Source: MVRV01 sp964469905 (GTDB taxonomy: Bacteria; Desulfobacterota; Syntrophia; Syntrophales; Smithellaceae). Taken from it: a DNA stretch of 16,113 nucleotides. The stretch covers positions 1-16,113 of the forward strand of contig CAYXZW010000059.1 of NCBI GenBank assembly GCA_964469905.1, read 5' to 3'. The notes under the pieces are model-generated. The model ran no database searches. It saw only the letters and a program-made list of their open reading frames with translations, and had not been told where the DNA came from. The translations under genes were made by a program, and so were the position numbers. This document shows, in pieces, positions 13,251 through 16,113 of this stretch; positions within the stretch are counted from its first letter, which is position 1; each line of letters opens with the position of its first letter.

Positions 13251-14021
13251 ATGAAAGCAATCTTCATTTCTGATACTCATTTGAAAAGTACCACTGATGC
13301 GCGCTATGGTCAGTTACTGAATTTCTTCGATAACATAAGAGACGGTAAGGTCAAGTCGCTGCTTAATTCCGGGGAAGCGACGGGGAAGCCAACAACTGTT
13401 ACTGATCTTTTCATCGTTGGTGATTTGTTCGATTTCTGGTTTTGCAACAAAGATAAAATTTACCCTGATTTTATTTTAGTTATTAATAAACTAATTGAAT
13501 TGCAGAAATCAGGCATACATATCCACTTGAGTGAAGGAAACCACGATTTTTTCCTTAAGGATTATTTTTATAATGTTTTAGGGATGGAAGTATTTGAAGA
13601 ATGGGCCGATGTTAAAATAGATAGTTTAAGGGCCTTAATTGCTCACGGCGATACAACTGATAAAAAGAATTTTAAGTATTTGTTGTTCAGAAAAATTCTA
13701 CGCAGCCGAGTCTTTTATCATTTCCAGCGTTTTGTCCCGGCGAGGATTCGTTGGGCATTAGCCAACGCCAGTTCCGTAGCCAGCAAACAGATGACAATGG
13801 AAGACGGCGATGAACTGGTCGAAAAAATGCTGACTTTTGCCGTGGATAAGTTTCAGGAAGATTATGATGCTGTTATCGTTGGCCATTGTCACATGCCGGT
13901 TTTGCGCCATTATACCGTTTCCGGAAAGAAAAAAACATTTGTTGCTTTAGGAGATTGGATCAATCACTATTCTTTTCTGTATTACGAAAACAAAAATTTT
14001 ATTCTCGGCTATTACCGGTAA
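13251..14021 (+). CDS. lpxH: UDP-2,3-diacylglucosamine pyrophosphohydrolase (LpxH-type metallophosphoesterase)
   Basis: Hydrolyses UDP-2,3-diacylglucosamine to lipid X and UMP in lipid A synthesis, at the cytoplasmic face of the inner membrane. The 256 residues are close to the family size of about 240. Metal ligands appear in order: D8 and H10 (SDTHL), D58 (VGDLFDFWF), N97-H98 (EGNHDF), a later AHGD, and GHCHMP near the C-terminus. Start choice: the open frame reaches back to 13185, but the ATG at 13251 opens directly on MKAIFISDTH, as in the family, and lies behind a candidate promoter; no strong ribosome site is seen. The related LpxG/YbbF-like phosphoesterases are alternatives, but the FDFWF and GHCHMP pattern fits LpxH. 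With kdsD it shows that the organism makes lipopolysaccharide. Confidence 0.87.
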   Translation: MKAIFISDTHLKSTTDARYGQLLNFFDNIRDGKVKSLLNSGEATGKPTTVTDLFIVGDLFDFWFCNKDKIYPDFILVINKLIELQKSGIHIHLSEGNHDFFLKDYFYNVLGMEVFEEWADVKIDSLRALIAHGDTTDKKNFKYLLFRKILRSRVFYHFQRFVPARIRWALANASSVASKQMTMEDGDELVEKMLTFAVDKFQEDYDAVIVGHCHMPVLRHYTVSGKKKTFVALGDWINHYSFLYYENKNFILGYYR

Positions 14022-14134
14022 ACAGACGGGGAAAATAAAGACCATCAGTATTAATCAGAGATAGACATTAATAATAGATGCTTATCTCAGTGATATGAAA
14101 AACTGGACATATTAGCTTCTGTATGCTAGGAAAC

Positions 14135-14154
14135 CCGATCTTTTGAAAGATTGG
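14135..14154 (+). promoter_or_regulatory. Hairpin in the leader of the ureohydrolase gene
   Basis: CCGATCT (14135-14141), loop TTTGAA, and AGATTGG (14148-14154) form a 7-bp stem with one G:U pair. A second imperfect hairpin (CGGCTTCAA with TTCAAACCG) follows about 50 nt later, before the gene. I tested it by eye against c-di-GMP, guanidine and SAM riboswitch cores and found no match. A structured leader is possible but unproven. Confidence 0.3.
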
Positions 14155-14266
14155 CGATAATATTCATTTCAGTTACCTGACTTGAGGATGCTGTAAAGTA
14201 GCGGCTTCAAGGCTTTAACTTCAAACCGTTGTTTTTCTATCGTTAAATAATGTGAGGATTTGACCT

Positions 14267-15145
14267 ATGAATTTTGGTGGTATTTATCCGGAATGTTCAA
14301 TGCGGGATTCATTATTTGTTGTTGTTCCCGTTCCTTATGATCTAACGTCAACATATCAGCCGGGGAGCCGTAGGGGACCGTTGGCAATTATTGAAGCTTC
14401 TACAAATATGGAGCTCTATGACGAAGAGTTGAAGAAGGAAACTTTTACAGCGGGTATCCATACAACAATGCCTCTGTCCATTGATGCGCGCGGGCCTAAA
14501 CATATGGTCGCAGCAGTTCGGAAGAAAATATCCCGAATCGTGGCAATGGATAAGATACCGGTTATGCTTGGGGGCGAACATAGTATCAGCTTCGGTGCTG
14601 TTGACGCTCTTAAAGAAAAATATCCGGAATTAATGGTGCTGCAACTAGATGCTCATGCGGATCTGCGGGAAAGCTATCAGGGCAGCCCCTTCAATCATGC
14701 CTCGGTGGCAAGAAGAATTTCCGAGATTTGTCCGCTTGTTCAGGTAGGAATCCGGAGCATGAGCAAGGAAGAAGCAGATTATTTACCCCAGAGTAAGGTT
14801 AAGTCCTATTCAGCTGAGTTTGTTCTAGAAAACAAAGACTGGTGCGAGGCGATTTGCCGGGATTTAAAAGGCGATGTTTTTATCAGTATTGATCTTGATG
14901 TCTTTGATCCATCCATTATGTCGGCAACGGGAACTCCGGAACCAGGGGGACTTTATTGGCGTAATGTTCTGGGCCTGCTTAAAGCAGTATCTCGCAAATG
15001 CACAATTCGTGGCTTTGATGTAGTGGAGCTGGCGCCAATTTCCGGTATTGTTGCTCCGGATTTCATGGCGGCAAAACTTATATACCGCCTAATGGGATAT
15101 ATAACTGAGGAGCATAGTGCACTTCAGGGTGATAAAGGCGATTGA
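14267..15145 (+). CDS. speB: Agmatinase-family ureohydrolase
   Basis: A manganese ureohydrolase, most likely splitting agmatine to putrescine and urea. The 292 residues are typical. All six metal ligands are present: H105 (GGEHSIS), D128, H130 and D132 (LDAHADLRE), D209 and D211 (SIDLDVFDPS). ELAPISG (254-260) is the further family motif. The sequence lacks the longer arginase-type insertions, favouring agmatinase, though guanidinobutyrase or another guanidino-acid hydrolase is possible without a biochemical test. A GAGGA lies about 10 nt before the ATG. No arginine decarboxylase gene is in the window. A 245-bp spacer with hairpins separates it from lpxH, so it probably has its own transcript. 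It ends 67 bp before tRNA-fMet. Confidence 0.87.
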   Translation: MNFGGIYPECSMRDSLFVVVPVPYDLTSTYQPGSRRGPLAIIEASTNMELYDEELKKETFTAGIHTTMPLSIDARGPKHMVAAVRKKISRIVAMDKIPVMLGGEHSISFGAVDALKEKYPELMVLQLDAHADLRESYQGSPFNHASVARRISEICPLVQVGIRSMSKEEADYLPQSKVKSYSAEFVLENKDWCEAICRDLKGDVFISIDLDVFDPSIMSATGTPEPGGLYWRNVLGLLKAVSRKCTIRGFDVVELAPISGIVAPDFMAAKLIYRLMGYITEEHSALQGDKGD

Positions 15146-15157
15146 CCAAATATCTCC

Positions 15158-15186
15158 TTGACAAATATTGGAGATAATGGTCTAAA
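15158..15186 (+). promoter_or_regulatory. Promoter of initiator tRNA
   Basis: TTGACA (15158-15163), a 17-nt spacer and TCTAAA (15181-15186) lie 26 nt before the mature tRNA end and directly after the agmatinase-family gene. Confidence 0.6.
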
Positions 15187-15212
15187 GCCATCGATTTCAA
15201 ACAGTGCAATAT

Positions 15213-15289
<77 letters not shown>

Positions 15290-15299
15290 ATAAAAACAA

Positions 15300-15334
15300 G
15301 GGGTTAACCACTTAAGGTTAGCCCCTCTTTTTTT
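15300..15334 (+). terminator. Intrinsic terminator after tRNA-fMet
   Basis: GGGGTTAACC and GGTTAGCCCC pair over 10 positions (one G:U) around an ACTTAA loop, followed by TCTTTTTTT, 11 nt after the tRNA. Confidence 0.9.
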
Positions 15335-15336
15335 GA

Positions 15337-15357
15337 TTTATACCCTATTTATACCCT
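15337..15357. repeat. Tandem 10-mer repeat beside tRNA-fMet terminator
   Basis: TTTATACCCT occurs perfectly at 15337-15346 and 15348-15357, with one base between, starting 3 nt after the terminator T run. Function is unknown; it could be an attachment-site remnant or coincidence. Confidence 0.5.
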
Positions 15358-15378
15358 TTTTACAGTTCGCTAAAATTA

Positions 15379-15597
15379 TTACATAGCTTGTAGCATAGTG
15401 CTGTTGTCTGGCATAAATGCGATAAAAGCATCATCGCTAATAACCATTACCCCCCCCCTCCCCATCCGGTACAGTCGTCCGAGGGGTGTCTGTTGTTCGC
15501 TCACAATCGACTGACCTGCCTCCGAAATATACCGGATATTTTTAACGTTTATAAAATTGATATAAGCAGTAAAAGTTGCTACCCCATACCTTACCAT
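15379..15597 (-). CDS. Hypothetical short protein, unrecognised (doubtful)
   Basis: An open frame of 72 codons starting at the ATG at 15597, with a GGGTGG sequence 6 nt upstream as a possible ribosome site. I recognise no family. The C-terminal part (GRLYRMGRGGVMVISDDAFIAFM) loosely recalls the end of small excisionase-type DNA-binding domains, where a basic Gly-rich turn is followed by an AFxxF-like helix, but the helix-turn-helix itself is not convincing. The codons for RGGV contain a run of nine G on this strand, so a one-base length error would change the frame. It faces tRNA-fMet, as an element gene beside an attachment site would. It may equally be chance. Confidence 0.25.
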   Translation of the reverse strand: MVRYGVATFTAYINFINVKNIRYISEAGQSIVSEQQTPLGRLYRMGRGGVMVISDDAFIAFMPDNSTMLQAM

Positions 15598-16113
15598 CTA
15601 TGCCACCCTTAAAACAACTAGTCTCCGGATCCCTCTGGAGCGCCTTAGAGACCATTTTTGCGGCCTTTGCACGGTGGAGGTAGTCCGGCAGTTTACTCGT
15701 TCCCTGCGAAGAATGTTTTTCTTTCGCTACTTATTGAAGTGCCGAAAAGATTTAAAATATGGAAATGCAAATAAAGTCTTTGATTTGGATTTATCGGGCA
15801 GTACATTTGATGCTGGATGAAAGATGCAGTCTTTGAGCATGATTTATTCAGTCGAAGGTGGCAATCGTACTTCTTGTATTCAATAAAATTGAAATTTATA
15901 CAGGAATGCTGTATTTCAAATACAAGTCTGCGCCTTGGTTTTTCAGGGCATCGCATTGATAACGGGTTGAAACGTGCAGATTTTCGAACCTGGTATTTTA
16001 ATATGATGTGTTATTTGTGTCTTCCTGTACTACACAAAATGTCAAACCCCACAAAAATGCAAGACTTCAAATTGTAATCAATATTAATTGACATAAGACC
16101 TATGAAGTTATAG

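Larger units (their letters stand above)
15335..16113. other. Right-end stretch without an identifiable gene
   Basis: About 780 bases downstream of tRNA-fMet. Visible items are a tandem TTTATACCCT pair (15337-15357), a run of nine C (15450-15458), a GC-rich hairpin-like patch (CTCCGGATCCCTCTGGAG, 15622-15639) and several short overlapping frames on both strands, only one of which (15379-15597, minus) has any ribosome site. tRNA 3' flanks are common integration targets, and the repeats read on the minus strand resemble the end of integrase genes in such sites, but no integrase domain survives. It may be a decayed element or non-coding DNA. Confidence 0.5.

Noticed and set aside
14116..14230. 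Possible c-di-GMP (GEMM) or guanidine riboswitch before the agmatinase-family gene
   Set aside because: The GGAAACC plus hairpin recalled GEMM, but the invariant GCAAAGC-type partner and receptor segments are missing; guanidine-I consensus blocks are absent too.
15540..15690. Minus-strand frame reading about LPDYLHRAKAAK to YQFYKR before the 15379-15597 frame
   Set aside because: Residue composition looks protein-like, but there is no start with a ribosome site, and it ends by a stop inside the next frame; possibly a gene relic, not callable.
15693..16077. Two overlapping frames on opposite strands (86 and 87 codons) at the right end
   Set aside because: No ribosome site, no recognisable motif, and they overlap each other; neither can be supported over the other.

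Overview
The window reads as a piece of a Gram-negative, probably anaerobic, deltaproteobacterial-type chromosome. It carries lipopolysaccharide genes (kdsD, lpxH), a type IV pilin with a textbook sigma-54 promoter, oxygen-sensitive acyl-CoA radical-enzyme genes of the HgdABC/BcrCBA kind, a crotonase and an acyl-CoA synthetase. Together these resemble Syntrophaceae-like syntrophs (Syntrophus/Smithella), but this placement is inference from gene content; there is no rRNA or other taxonomic marker here.

Layout. Positions 1-2857 (minus strand): queD, folE2 and the first 528 codons of glutamine-dependent NAD synthase nadE, which runs off the left edge. folE2 and nadE are 4 nt apart, and queD is bracketed by two related inverted-repeat elements. 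Positions 3023-3531: long non-coding stretch with a 158-bp MITE-like element, a sigma-54 promoter and a long leader in front of pilA (3532-3927). pilA ends at a strong hairpin, followed by a small DUF3592-type membrane protein. Positions 4580-5319: a TetR-family regulator with its own promoter. Then tRNA-Val(CAC) with promoter and terminator.

Positions 5708-10671 (plus strand) are the most distinctive block: an AMP-forming acyl-CoA synthetase, a small and a large 2-hydroxyacyl-CoA dehydratase/benzoyl-CoA reductase-type subunit, and a single BadF/HgdC-type ATPase activator. The expected logic is activation of an acid to its CoA ester, then ATP-driven one-electron chemistry on that thioester. 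The substrate cannot be read from the sequence. The gene order (small, large, activator) is that of bcrCBA, but only one activator gene is present, as in the dehydratases.

Positions 10666-13094 (minus strand): a crotonase with a dienoyl-CoA isomerase-like acidic pair, kdsD, and a gamma-carbonic-anhydrase-like left-handed beta-helix protein whose end overlaps the activator gene tail to tail by 6 bp. Positions 13251-15145 (plus strand): lpxH and an agmatinase-family ureohydrolase behind a 245-bp spacer with a hairpin. Positions 15158-15334: initiator tRNA-Met with promoter and terminator. The last about 780 bases hold no gene I can identify; they may be the decayed edge of an element inserted beside the tRNA.
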